34,813 bases of DNA from assembly GCA_026708265.1 (NCBI GenBank), contig JAPOVI010000266.1, positions 1-34,813 of the forward strand. Reading direction: 5' to 3'. The stretch is from Acidobacteriota bacterium (GTDB taxonomy: Bacteria; Acidobacteriota; Vicinamibacteria; Vicinamibacterales; UBA8438). Within the stretch, counting starts at the first letter, position 1; the number at the start of each line of letters is the position of its first letter. This document shows, in pieces, positions 17,738 through 25,305 of the stretch. A program made the position numbers and the translations under genes. A model generated the notes under the pieces. That model was given only the letters and a program-made list of their open reading frames with translations. It had not been told where the DNA came from and searched no databases.

Positions 17738-18580
17738 ATGCGACTCGGGAGCAGCGCGCTCGGCCTGGTCGTGGCCGGCCTCGCGGCGGCCGCCGGCAAC
17801 GCATCGTGGCTCGACGTCTCGCTGCAGGCGCAGGCCACCAGGGCCGGCGGGCTGATCCGGCACGACCGCGGGCAGAGCGTGTCGCCGGTCTACGAAGGCT
17901 GGTACCCGCTGCCGGACGGCCGCATCGCCGCCTCGTTCGGCTACTTCAACCGCAACTACGTGGAAGAGGTGCGGATTCCGGTCGGACCCGACAACCGGAT
18001 CGCGCCGGGCGCGGTGGATCAGGGCCAGCCGACGCACTTCTTCCCCCGCCGCCACATCGGGGTGTTCGTGATCGCAATCCCCGCGGGGACCGAGGGCGAC
18101 GTGACGTGGACGCTCACCTCGCGCGGGGAGACGCTGGAGATCCCGGTCAACCTCGACTCCGAGTATCTGATCGAGCCGCACCGCGCTGCCGCCGGGCCGA
18201 GCCCGGGCAACACGCCGCCGGTGCTGCGGCTCGACGCCGAGGGCGCGGAAGCCGAGGGACCGCGGGGGAAGGTCTGGGAGCGGACGGCGAAGGCCGGCGC
18301 GCCGCTCGCCCTCGATGTCCGGGTCACCGACGACGGGCTCGGGTCGGGGCGCGACGAGCCGGAGTTGGCGGTGCGCTGGCGCAAGTTCCGCGGGCCGGGA
18401 CCGGTGACCTTCGGGGACGAGAGCCCGGCCGTGGCGGACGGGCGGGCGAGCACCACGGCCACCTTCGACGAGCCGGGAGATTACGTGCTCTACGTGGTGG
18501 CGACCGATGGGTCGCGCCAGAGCAACCAGTGCTGCTGGACGAACGGCTACGTGCGCGTGCGCGTGGCGGGAGTGGAGTGA
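17738..18580 (+). CDS. Exported protein of unknown function upstream of a cytochrome/monooxygenase
   Basis: A 280-residue protein with an N-terminal signal peptide (LGLVVAGLAAAAGNA). Recognisable features are a YEGWYPLPDGRIAASFGYFNRNYVEEVRIPVGPDNRI block at about 47-88 and a C-terminal Ig/PKD-like stretch (LALDVRVTDDGLGSGRD, ADGRASTTATFDEPGDYVLYVVATDG) ending with a CCWTNGYVRVRV segment that has two adjacent cysteines. I recognise the style from Acidobacteria, where such proteins sit beside haem c/copper oxidoreductases, but know no function. It lies 46 nt upstream of the cytochrome gene on the same strand, so co-expression is likely. A periplasmic partner or chaperone for that enzyme is speculation. 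Confidence 0.75.
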   Translation: MRLGSSALGLVVAGLAAAAGNASWLDVSLQAQATRAGGLIRHDRGQSVSPVYEGWYPLPDGRIAASFGYFNRNYVEEVRIPVGPDNRIAPGAVDQGQPTHFFPRRHIGVFVIAIPAGTEGDVTWTLTSRGETLEIPVNLDSEYLIEPHRAAAGPSPGNTPPVLRLDAEGAEAEGPRGKVWERTAKAGAPLALDVRVTDDGLGSGRDEPELAVRWRKFRGPGPVTFGDESPAVADGRASTTATFDEPGDYVLYVVATDGSRQSNQCCWTNGYVRVRVAGVE

Positions 18581-18626
18581 TCCGACGACCGGCGCCCGGC
18601 ACGGGACGTCCGCAAGGAGCAAGCCG

Positions 18627-20036
18627 ATGATGGAACGCAGTTTCGCAACCACGTGGCGGGGGGCGGCCCCCGGCATGCTGCTCGGCGCGCTCGCGCTGCT
18701 GGCCCCGGCGGGCGCGGGGGCGCAGCCGGCCGGTCCCGAGGTCACGTTCGCCCGGGACGTCGCCCCCATCCTCCAGCAGAAGTGCCAGACCTGCCACCGG
18801 GTGGGCAGCATGGCCCCGATGTCGCTGGTGACCTACGAGGAGACACGGCCCTGGGCGCGCTCGATCAAGGCCCGCGTCGAGTCGCGGGAGATGCCGCCCT
18901 GGCATCTCGACAAGACCGTCGGCATCCAGCAGTTCATCAACGACCGCTCGCTGAGCGACGCGCAGATCGACACCATCGTGCGCTGGGTCGACACCGGCGC
19001 CCCGCTCGGCAACCGGGCCGACCTGCCGCCGCCGGTCGTCTGGCCGGCCGGGGACCGCTACGAGCTCGAGGACCGGCTGGGGCCGCCCGACGTCATCGTG
19101 CAGTCGCAGCCGTGGACCATGCCCGCCGACGGGCAGGACGCGTGGTTCCGGCCGCGGGCCGAGCTGAACCTGACCGAGCCGGTGTGGGTGCGGGCCGCCG
19201 AGACCAAGCCGTCGCGCGAGGGGCGGCGCATCGTGCACCACGCGTCGACCTACCTCCACCAGCCGAAGGGCGAGGAGCTCCTCGAGGCCGAGCGCGCGCT
19301 CCGGGCGGGGCAGGTCGGCGTGGACGCCGTGCTCGCGGCGGCCCGGAAGCGCGCCACCGACCCGGAGGAGGTGCGCGAGCTCTTCACCGAGTGGGCCCAG
19401 GGCAAGCAGGGCGAGATCTACCCGGAGAACGTCGGAAAGCTCGTCCGCGTCGGGTCGCACGTCGAGTTCGACATCCACTACCACGCGGTCGGCGAGGAGA
19501 TCACGGACCAGCTCGAGGTCGGCTGGTGGCTCTATCCGCAGGACGCGCCTCCCAAGTACAGCGCCCAGTTCGTCGCCATGGGGGCGGGCGCCGCGCGGAG
19601 CCTGGAGATCCCGCCTAACTCGGTGGTGCAGCACCAGGGGACCTACGTGCTGCCGGCGCCGGCGATCATGCACAACTTCCAGCCGCACATGCACTACCGG
19701 GGCAAGGCGTTCCTGATGGAGGCGCTCTATCCGGACGGTCGCCGCGAGGTGATCAACTACTCCGACCGCTTCGACAACACGTGGCACCTGAACTACATCT
19801 ACGAGCCGGACCACGCGCCGGTGCTGCCGAAGGGCACGGTGATGCAGATCACGACGTGGCACGACAACACGCGCGCCAACCGCAACAACCCGGATCCGCG
19901 GCAGTGGGTGAGCTACGGGCCGCGCACGGTCGACGAGATGGCCCACGCCAACCAGCAGGTGATCTTCATCACCGACGAGGACTTCGAGCGGATCACGGCC
20001 GAGCGGAAGGCCCGCGCCGCGCGGACGGACAATTAA
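18627..20036 (+). CDS. Cytochrome c fused to a PHM/DBH-like copper monooxygenase fold
   Basis: A 469-residue exported protein; ATG at 18627 follows AAGGAG seven bases upstream. A signal peptide (about 1-32) precedes a cytochrome c domain with one haem site (CQTCH, Cys53-Cys56-His57; Met62 or Met65 as possible axial ligand). The C-terminal half carries the spaced copper ligands of ascorbate-dependent type II monooxygenases: an HH pair at 204-205, HYH at 284-286, HMH at 354-356 and a later Met in TVMQITTW (Met406). In that enzyme family these form the CuH and CuM sites. A periplasmic redox or hydroxylating enzyme whose electrons come through the haem is a reasonable inference; the substrate is unknown. 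It lies between a secreted protein gene and a sugar dehydrogenase fusion, 42 nt before the latter. Confidence 0.82.
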   Translation: MMERSFATTWRGAAPGMLLGALALLAPAGAGAQPAGPEVTFARDVAPILQQKCQTCHRVGSMAPMSLVTYEETRPWARSIKARVESREMPPWHLDKTVGIQQFINDRSLSDAQIDTIVRWVDTGAPLGNRADLPPPVVWPAGDRYELEDRLGPPDVIVQSQPWTMPADGQDAWFRPRAELNLTEPVWVRAAETKPSREGRRIVHHASTYLHQPKGEELLEAERALRAGQVGVDAVLAAARKRATDPEEVRELFTEWAQGKQGEIYPENVGKLVRVGSHVEFDIHYHAVGEEITDQLEVGWWLYPQDAPPKYSAQFVAMGAGAARSLEIPPNSVVQHQGTYVLPAPAIMHNFQPHMHYRGKAFLMEALYPDGRREVINYSDRFDNTWHLNYIYEPDHAPVLPKGTVMQITTWHDNTRANRNNPDPRQWVSYGPRTVDEMAHANQQVIFITDEDFERITAERKARAARTDN

Positions 20037-20078
20037 CGCTCCTGACGGACGCGCCGGGAACAGAGGGAGGGTAGCGCT

Positions 20079-22475
20079 GTGCAGACGTTCTCCGGACCAC
20101 GCTCCCGCGCGTTCGGGCGGCTTGCCGCGAGCGCCGTCCTGCTCTCGTTCCTCGTCGCGCCGGCCGCCGGTCAGACCCGGCAGCGGACGACCTCGCTCAG
20201 CGGCGTGCCGGCGCTCGACCCGCCGACCGAGCCTGTGGTGCTCTACAGCGCCGATCAGCCGCGGATTCGGGTCGTGCCGATCACGACGGGCCTCTCGCAT
20301 CCCTGGGGCCTCGCGTTCCGCCGCAACGGCGACATTCTGGTAACGGAGCGCAACGCCGGCGCGCTGCGGCTCATTCGGGACGGCGTGCTCGATCCGCGCC
20401 CGATCCCCGGCGTGCCGGAGGTCTACACGGGGACGCGGCTGGCGGGGCTGATGGACATCGCGCTCCATCCGGACGACGACCGCATCGTCTACCTCACCTA
20501 CTCGAAGCCGGCGGAGCAGGACGGGCGGCGCGGCGCCGTGATCGCGCTCGCGCGCGGGCGCCTCGACAGCGGCGCGCTGACCGAGGTGCGGGACGTCTTC
20601 GTCTCCGAGGGCTTCGGCCGCGGCGTCGCGGCGTCGCGCGTCACGTTCGGACCCGACGGCAAGCTGTACATGACGATCGGGGGCGCGATCCGCTCGCAGA
20701 CCACGGGGCTGCGCGCCCAGGACCCGGCCGAGCACGTGGGCAAGGTGGTGCGGCTGAACGAGGACGGCACCGCGCCGGCCGACAATCCCTTCGTGGGCGA
20801 GCCCGGCTACCTGCCGGAGATCTACTCGCTGGGCCATCGGAACCAGCTCGGGCTGACCTTCCACCCCGACGACGGCACGCTCTGGGCGAGCGAGAACGCC
20901 CCGCAGGGGGGCGACGAGGTGAACGTCATCCTCCCCGGCCGCAACTACGGCTGGCCGATCGCTTCCGACGGCCGCGAGTACACCGGCGTGCGCGTGTCGG
21001 ACACGCCGTGGCGGGCGGAGTTCGAGCGGCCGGAGATCCTGTGGTGGCCGTCGATCGCGCCGTCGGGCCTGACCTTCTACGACGGCGAGCACTTCCCCGC
21101 CTGGCGCGGCAACCTCTTCGTCGGCTCGATGACCGTCGGCCGGATGCAGCGGACCGGTCACCTCGAGCGCGTCGTCTTCAACCGGCGCGGCGAGGAGATG
21201 GGCCGCGAGTGGCTGCTCGGGGAGCTGAAGCAGCGGATCCGCGACGTCCGCCAGGGTCCCGACGGGTATCTGTACGTCCTGACCGAGGAGGACAACGCCG
21301 CCCTGCTGCGCATCGAGCCGGCCCGCGCCATCACCGGGCTGCCGGGGAGCGTGCAGCCGCACCGCCGGCTGCGCGAGCCCCGGATCGCCCCGCTCCCGGC
21401 CGCGGAGTGGACGGCCGGGCAACGGGCGGTCGTCGAGCGCTACGCACCGGACGGCCGGCCCGGCAACGCGCTCCGGACCCTGGTCCGGGTGCCCGCCCTG
21501 GCCGACCGGATCTTCCCCTTCCTGCACTACGTCGCCGAGGGGACCACGCTGCCGCCGCGGCACCGGGAGATCCTCATCCTGCGCACGGCGTGGTTGGCGC
21601 AGAACGCCAGCCTGTGGGCCACGCACGCCGCCCGCGCCCGGGAAGCGGGGCTGACGCCGGAGGAGATCCTGGCCCTCGCCGAGGGGCCGTCACAGGAACG
21701 CTGGGAGCCGTTCGAGAACGTCCTCGTCGGGCTTGCGGACCAGTTGTTCGCCAACTCGTCGGTCAGCGACGAGTCCTGGGAGCTGCTCTCCGAGCGCTAC
21801 GACGTCCACAACCTGATCGACGCGGTGGTGACGGTGGCCGACACGACGACGCTGTCGATCCTGTTCAACGCGCTCGGCATCCAGCCCGACGGGGACGATC
21901 CTGCGCGCCTCCCGGTGGACGACGTCGCCTACCGGGTGCTGGTGCCGGTGCGCGAGCCGCCGCTCGCGGCCGCCCGCGTCGAGCCGGTCGACGGCCCCGG
22001 GCTGCGCGTCTCCCGCACGTTCCGGCGCCATCCGGCAATGGCCGACGCCTGGAACGAGAACCCCGGCTACGTGATGAGCCCGGAGCGCTCGGCCCTCACG
22101 CCCCACGACCGCGAGCTGCTGATCCTGCGCACCGGCTGGAACGCGCAGTCCGTCTACGAGTGGGCGAAGCACGTCGGCAGCGTCGGCCGGGCGCGCGACC
22201 ACGGCCTCGACCCGCACTGGATCGCGCAGGGACACGACGCGGCCGGCTGGAACGACACCGAACGGGCGCTCATCGACGCCGCCAACGAGATGTTCCGCGA
22301 CACGACCGTCTCGGACGAGACGTGGACGGCGCTGGCGGAGCGCTACAGCGAGCACCAGATGATGAGCATCGTCGCCACCGCGGCCCGCTACCGCAAGGTG
22401 TCGATGATCCTCAACGCCCTGGGCGTTCAGCCCCTCCCGGACGACGAGCGCTTCCCGGTGCTGGCGGGGTACTAG
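20079..22475 (+). CDS. PQQ-type aldose sugar dehydrogenase fused to two carboxymuconolactone decarboxylase-like domains
   Basis: A 798-residue exported protein from GTG at 20079, preceded by GGGAGGG. After the signal peptide (about 1-31), residues 55-415 form a glucose/sorbosone dehydrogenase propeller (GLSHPWGLAF at 71-80, SLGHRNQLGLTFHPDDG at 250-266, APQGGDEVNVILPGRNYGWP at 274-293). Residues 440-605 and 640-785 are two CMD/AhpD-like helical repeats (REILILRTAWLAQNASLWATHA; RELLILRTGWNAQSVYEWAKHV; each ending in ILFNALGIQP or MILNALGVQP). Neither repeat has the Cys-x-x-Cys of AhpD, so peroxidase activity is unlikely. PQQ sugar dehydrogenases oxidise aldoses in the periplasm; CMD-like domains bind small lactone-type compounds. 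A sugar oxidation coupled to lactone handling is inference. No frameshift is needed to join the parts. Confidence 0.85.
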   Translation: MQTFSGPRSRAFGRLAASAVLLSFLVAPAAGQTRQRTTSLSGVPALDPPTEPVVLYSADQPRIRVVPITTGLSHPWGLAFRRNGDILVTERNAGALRLIRDGVLDPRPIPGVPEVYTGTRLAGLMDIALHPDDDRIVYLTYSKPAEQDGRRGAVIALARGRLDSGALTEVRDVFVSEGFGRGVAASRVTFGPDGKLYMTIGGAIRSQTTGLRAQDPAEHVGKVVRLNEDGTAPADNPFVGEPGYLPEIYSLGHRNQLGLTFHPDDGTLWASENAPQGGDEVNVILPGRNYGWPIASDGREYTGVRVSDTPWRAEFERPEILWWPSIAPSGLTFYDGEHFPAWRGNLFVGSMTVGRMQRTGHLERVVFNRRGEEMGREWLLGELKQRIRDVRQGPDGYLYVLTEEDNAALLRIEPARAITGLPGSVQPHRRLREPRIAPLPAAEWTAGQRAVVERYAPDGRPGNALRTLVRVPALADRIFPFLHYVAEGTTLPPRHREILILRTAWLAQNASLWATHAARAREAGLTPEEILALAEGPSQERWEPFENVLVGLADQLFANSSVSDESWELLSERYDVHNLIDAVVTVADTTTLSILFNALGIQPDGDDPARLPVDDVAYRVLVPVREPPLAAARVEPVDGPGLRVSRTFRRHPAMADAWNENPGYVMSPERSALTPHDRELLILRTGWNAQSVYEWAKHVGSVGRARDHGLDPHWIAQGHDAAGWNDTERALIDAANEMFRDTTVSDETWTALAERYSEHQMMSIVATAARYRKVSMILNALGVQPLPDDERFPVLAGY

Positions 22476-22598
22476 CTGAACGTCGGGAGAGCGCGCACTT
22501 CATCCCATCATTCCGCTCGCGGAGCGACCCGAGCGGCTTGCTGGAGTGCGGAAGGCGATGGCCGCGGGCTCGCGACCGCGAGGGTGCCGGGGCCACCG

Positions 22599-23276
22599 TC
22601 AATCGCCCGGTCGCGCCGGACGGGGCGTCAGCATCCGGCGCATATCGGTCTCGGGCATGTGGATCACCTCGTCGGCGAGTTGAGCGAGCTCCCGTGCCAG
22701 GCTGGCCCGATTGGGCGTCGCTGCGAGTACGCGCGCTCCAAAGTCCTGCGACGCGCGAACGGCCTCGGCTAGGTCGCGATCGCCCGCGATCAAGACGGCA
22801 GTCGAGTAGCCTGCGCGGCTGGCAAGTCGCACCATGTCCAACGCGATCAGCGTGTCGACACCCTTCTGATGGCGCTCGGGACGAAACGTCCAGTGTCGGT
22901 TGAACTCAGTCATCAACCGTTCCGGTTCCAGGCCGAGTCCCGCAGCCGTCCTCTCGAGCGCCTGGCGGACGGGCCGCTCGAGCCGGGATGGACGTTCGGC
23001 GATGTGCCCAAGGCGCAACTGGATGCCAGGCGTCAGCCCGATCGCTTCAAGGAAGGCGCGTTGGCCGCCGTACTCGACGTGAGACGGATCGAAGGCGCCG
23101 TCGTACCAGTAGGCTCGCAGGAACGTGCGGCCACTTCCATCACCGCACAGCTGGTTGAACCACGTAGCGATGGCTGCCGCGGCCGGACGTACCGCGGCAG
23201 GTCGATGTCCCAGGACTCTGGCGCCTTCGGCTCGCAGAAAACCGGCGTCCACGAACCCGACGACCGTGTGGGACAC
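22599..23276 (-). CDS. NYN-domain (PIN-like) putative ribonuclease
   Basis: About 225 residues from GTG at 23276 (VSHTVVGFVDAGFL); a longer version from TTG at 23306 would start inside the loop of a hairpin and is less likely. The NYN/LabA-like fold is indicated by an early acidic residue after a strand (VVGFVDAGFLRAEG), FLRAYWYDGAF, the KGVDTLIALDMVRLA block with its conserved Lys and Asp, and STAVLIAGDRDLAEAVRASQDFGARV with a further metal-binding Asp pair. Such proteins are PIN-like metal-dependent RNases. No signal peptide. Two hairpins lie just upstream of the start, and an 80-codon ORF lies further upstream. It could be a solitary RNase or the toxin-like part of a pair. Confidence 0.82.
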   Translation of the reverse strand: MSHTVVGFVDAGFLRAEGARVLGHRPAAVRPAAAAIATWFNQLCGDGSGRTFLRAYWYDGAFDPSHVEYGGQRAFLEAIGLTPGIQLRLGHIAERPSRLERPVRQALERTAAGLGLEPERLMTEFNRHWTFRPERHQKGVDTLIALDMVRLASRAGYSTAVLIAGDRDLAEAVRASQDFGARVLAATPNRASLARELAQLADEVIHMPETDMRRMLTPRPARPGD

Positions 23277-23297
23277 GCAGTGAGGGAGAGGGGAAAA

Positions 23298-23339
23298 GGG
23301 CCCCAACGGGGCCCGAGCTCAAAGTGTCCCAACGGGACA
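23298..23339 (-). promoter_or_regulatory. Two tandem hairpins with identical loops at the start of the NYN gene
   Basis: GGGCCCC-AAC-GGGGCCC (23298-23314) and TGTCCC-AAC-GGGACA (23325-23339) are perfect stems of 7 and 6 bp with the same three-base loop, 10 bases apart. They share the core CCCAACGGG. They lie within about 60 bases upstream of the preferred start of the NYN gene, and the intervening leader shows no ribosome-binding site. This suggests a 5'-leader or operator element. Confidence 0.5.
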
Positions 23340-23505
23340 ATCTGATAGTAGCCGGGCTTCGATAGCGACGCAACCCTTCCGCGGGCGCGGGCCGCCATCC
23401 TCCGGTAGCCCCGCGGTACCGGACGTCACCGTCGGGCGCTCGCGGACCCACCGGCCGAGCCAAGGTGGGTCATGGAGAGCCCAATCGCCAGGCCCGCCTC
23501 TCACC

Positions 23506-23748
23506 TCACCAACGATGGCCTTCGTGACGGGCGGCGAGGATCTCCGACGTCGACATGCGGATCTGGCGCCAGCGTCGACGAGCCTCGCGGAAGCGCCCTG
23601 ACGCCTCGGCCCGTCTACGGTGGCCCTGGTCTCCGGCCGGACCCAGGTGCACACCGACCTCTCCGGATTCGCTACGTGCCGGAGCTTCGTTCGTGGCATC
23701 GTCGCCACTCGACGGAAGGACCATCGGCTGCAGCGGGCGGTCAGTCAT
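23506..23748 (-). CDS. Doubtful 80-residue ORF overlapping the cysteine dioxygenase stop
   Basis: The ATG at 23748 overlaps the stop codon of the dioxygenase gene (ATGACTGA), a geometry typical of coupled genes. The protein is polar, with an Arg-rich helix and a short tail (RRRWRQIRMSTSEILAARHEG) of the kind seen at the C-terminus of small antitoxins. No ribosome-binding site is visible and the first half looks low-complexity. It ends about 230 bases before the preferred NYN start. Without it, 23340-23740 holds no gene I can support. Confidence 0.25.
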   Translation of the reverse strand: MTDRPLQPMVLPSSGDDATNEAPARSESGEVGVHLGPAGDQGHRRRAEASGRFREARRRWRQIRMSTSEILAARHEGHRW

Positions 23749-24304
23749 CGTAGGAGACGCGGCGCAGGGAGCGCTCGTACCAGCCGTTGCCCACTGGATC
23801 GAAGGTGTTCATCTCCAGGAGCTCGCCGCCGAAGACGTGGAGGGTGAGACACGGCCGCTCGGTCAGGTCGTTCGTCAGCGCGTGGTACTCGAAGGGCGGG
23901 ATCAGGAAGTTCGCGTCGCCCGCGACGACGCGGTGCGATTCGACCGGCGCGAAGCGGCAGCGGTGGGGCTCCTCCTTGATCGGCGCGTACTGCGTCACCT
24001 CCAGCTCGCCTTCGAGCACGCCTTCGACGCTCCAGAGGTTGGGGTGGTCGTGGATCGGCGTTCCCTGCCCGGGGGCCCAGGCCAGCACCAGCACGGTGTA
24101 GCGGCGCGCGGGATCGCGGTGCAGGAGGCGCCGGGCGTAGTGGTCCGATTGCGTGCGCCGGAACCGCTCGTCGAGCTGGAGCCGTCCCGGCACCAGCGCG
24201 TTCTCGATCTCGTGCTGGACCTGCCGGGTAACCGACTCCACGTCCCCCGCGTTGACGGCGGCATCGAGACGCCGCACCAGTTCGTCCGCTCCGATGACGC
24301 TCAT
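23741..24304 (-). CDS. Cysteine dioxygenase-type thiol dioxygenase
   Basis: A 187-residue cupin protein; its ATG overlaps the stop of the methyltransferase gene (ATGA). Iron ligands His85 and His87 (PIHDHPNLW) and His141 (PFEYHALTN) fit the three-histidine site of cysteine dioxygenase. Arg58 (DHYARRLL) aligns with the substrate-carboxylate arginine of mammalian CDO. The Ser-His-Tyr triad of CDO reads Thr154-His156-Phe158 here (LTLHVFGG) and the crosslinking cysteine position is Ser92, so the active-site Tyr is replaced. It probably oxidises cysteine or a related thiol to a sulfinate in the cytoplasm, but altered rate or substrate is possible. It is translationally coupled to an apparently exported methyltransferase. 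Confidence 0.85.
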   Translation of the reverse strand: MSVIGADELVRRLDAAVNAGDVESVTRQVQHEIENALVPGRLQLDERFRRTQSDHYARRLLHRDPARRYTVLVLAWAPGQGTPIHDHPNLWSVEGVLEGELEVTQYAPIKEEPHRCRFAPVESHRVVAGDANFLIPPFEYHALTNDLTERPCLTLHVFGGELLEMNTFDPVGNGWYERSLRRVSYDD

Positions 24305-25044
24305 CGCGCCCCTCCGAAGTCGTCGCCCGGCCGCGCGCTGTAGACGAGGAAGCTCTGGCGGGGGAGGAAGTCGTGGCGGGTCAGCAATTCGAAGCCCGCG
24401 CGGCCCAGCTCTTCGGCAATCTCCTCCGGGGTGAAGCGGAACTCGTCCGGCGGGCCGCCGCCGGGCGCCCCCTTCCGGGGGTCGATGATTGCGATGCGCC
24501 CGCCCGGCGCCAGGCGGTCCCTGAGCGCGCTGAAGTAGGCGACCCGCTCCGGGATGTGGTGGTACGTGTTGACGATCAGCGCGAGGTCGACTGGCTCCGG
24601 GAGGTTCGGCGAATCCGCCTCGGCGACCACCCCCACGACGTTCCCGAGTCCCTCCTCGTCGGCCCGCTGCCGGACGTAGTCGACCATCGACGGCTCGATG
24701 TCGACTGCGTAGACGGTCCGCGCCTCGGTCTCGCGGGCCAGGCGCACTGTGAAGTAGCCGGTGCCGGCCCCGATGTCGGCGACTGCCTGCCCGGGACCAA
24801 CGTCTAGAGCTGCGATCACGCGCGCCGGCATCTGCCACTCGTCCCGCGCCGGATCGTCGAACGACTGCGCGTAGCGCTCCGGGTCGTCGAAGCGATGCTC
24901 CATGTGGCGGCCGGCTTCGTGCCCGTGCGCCCGATGCTGTTCGTGCTGCGGCTGCGCAGGGGCCGACTGCGGGCCCACCAGGAGACCGCCGACCGTGAGG
25001 AAGGCTGTGACCAGCGAACCGGTACGACGCGACGTCCCGCTCAT
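24301..25044 (-). CDS. Class I SAM-dependent methyltransferase with a predicted signal peptide
   Basis: A 247-residue protein; ATG at 25044 follows AAGGAG at good spacing, so the start is firm. The N-terminus is a signal peptide-like stretch (SLVTAFLTVGGLLVGPQSAPAQ), then a His-rich linker (residues 34-50, six His). The Rossmann methyltransferase follows: motif I VADIGAGTGYFT at 88-99, motif II with acidic VYAVDIEPSM, then VVAEADSPNLP, VNTYHHIPE and LAPGGRIAIIDPRKG. The class is clear; the substrate is not. A signal peptide on a SAM-using enzyme is odd because SAM is cytoplasmic, so the segment may be a membrane anchor. Its stop overlaps the cysteine dioxygenase start. Confidence 0.85.
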   Translation of the reverse strand: MSGTSRRTGSLVTAFLTVGGLLVGPQSAPAQPQHEQHRAHGHEAGRHMEHRFDDPERYAQSFDDPARDEWQMPARVIAALDVGPGQAVADIGAGTGYFTVRLARETEARTVYAVDIEPSMVDYVRQRADEEGLGNVVGVVAEADSPNLPEPVDLALIVNTYHHIPERVAYFSALRDRLAPGGRIAIIDPRKGAPGGGPPDEFRFTPEEIAEELGRAGFELLTRHDFLPRQSFLVYSARPGDDFGGAR

Positions 25045-25128
25045 GTCTCGCGCTCCTTCGTCCTGCCGAATCGGACCGCCGTTGCCCGCGGCGGAGCGGG
25101 CGGGCATCGGCACGTCTTCGTCACACCG

Positions 25129-25134
25129 ATTATG
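25129..25134 (-). promoter_or_regulatory. Candidate -10 box upstream of the methyltransferase
   Basis: Read on the minus strand this is CATAAT, 85 bases before the methyltransferase ATG and in the only AT-containing patch of a 261-nt gap. No matching -35 box is present at 16-18 bases, so the call is weak. The rest of 25045-25305 shows no gene. Confidence 0.25.
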
Positions 25135-25305
25135 CAGCAACCCCCTGCGCGCCATCGCGGGTCCGGATCGTGCCTTCCCGACCTGAAGGATCTCCCGGCG
25201 AACGGCGATCCGGGGTACGACCTAGTTCGCCCCGTCGGTCCGCGAGGTTCGTCTCCCCCAGCTCGCCGGCATCGGCGTCTCCTCGATGGTTTCCGTGCGC
25301 GCCGG

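Noticed and set aside
15021-17855. 944-codon plus-strand frame opposite the DUF5916 gene
   Set aside because: Antisense shadow; the DUF5916 hallmark is on the minus strand.
18324-21626. 1100-codon minus-strand frame opposite the cytochrome and dehydrogenase genes
   Set aside because: No recognisable domain; the plus strand carries CxxCH, copper-ligand and propeller motifs over the same bases.
23340-23505. Degraded gene in the gap before the NYN gene
   Set aside because: Several short frames exist on both strands, but none shows a motif or proper start signals.
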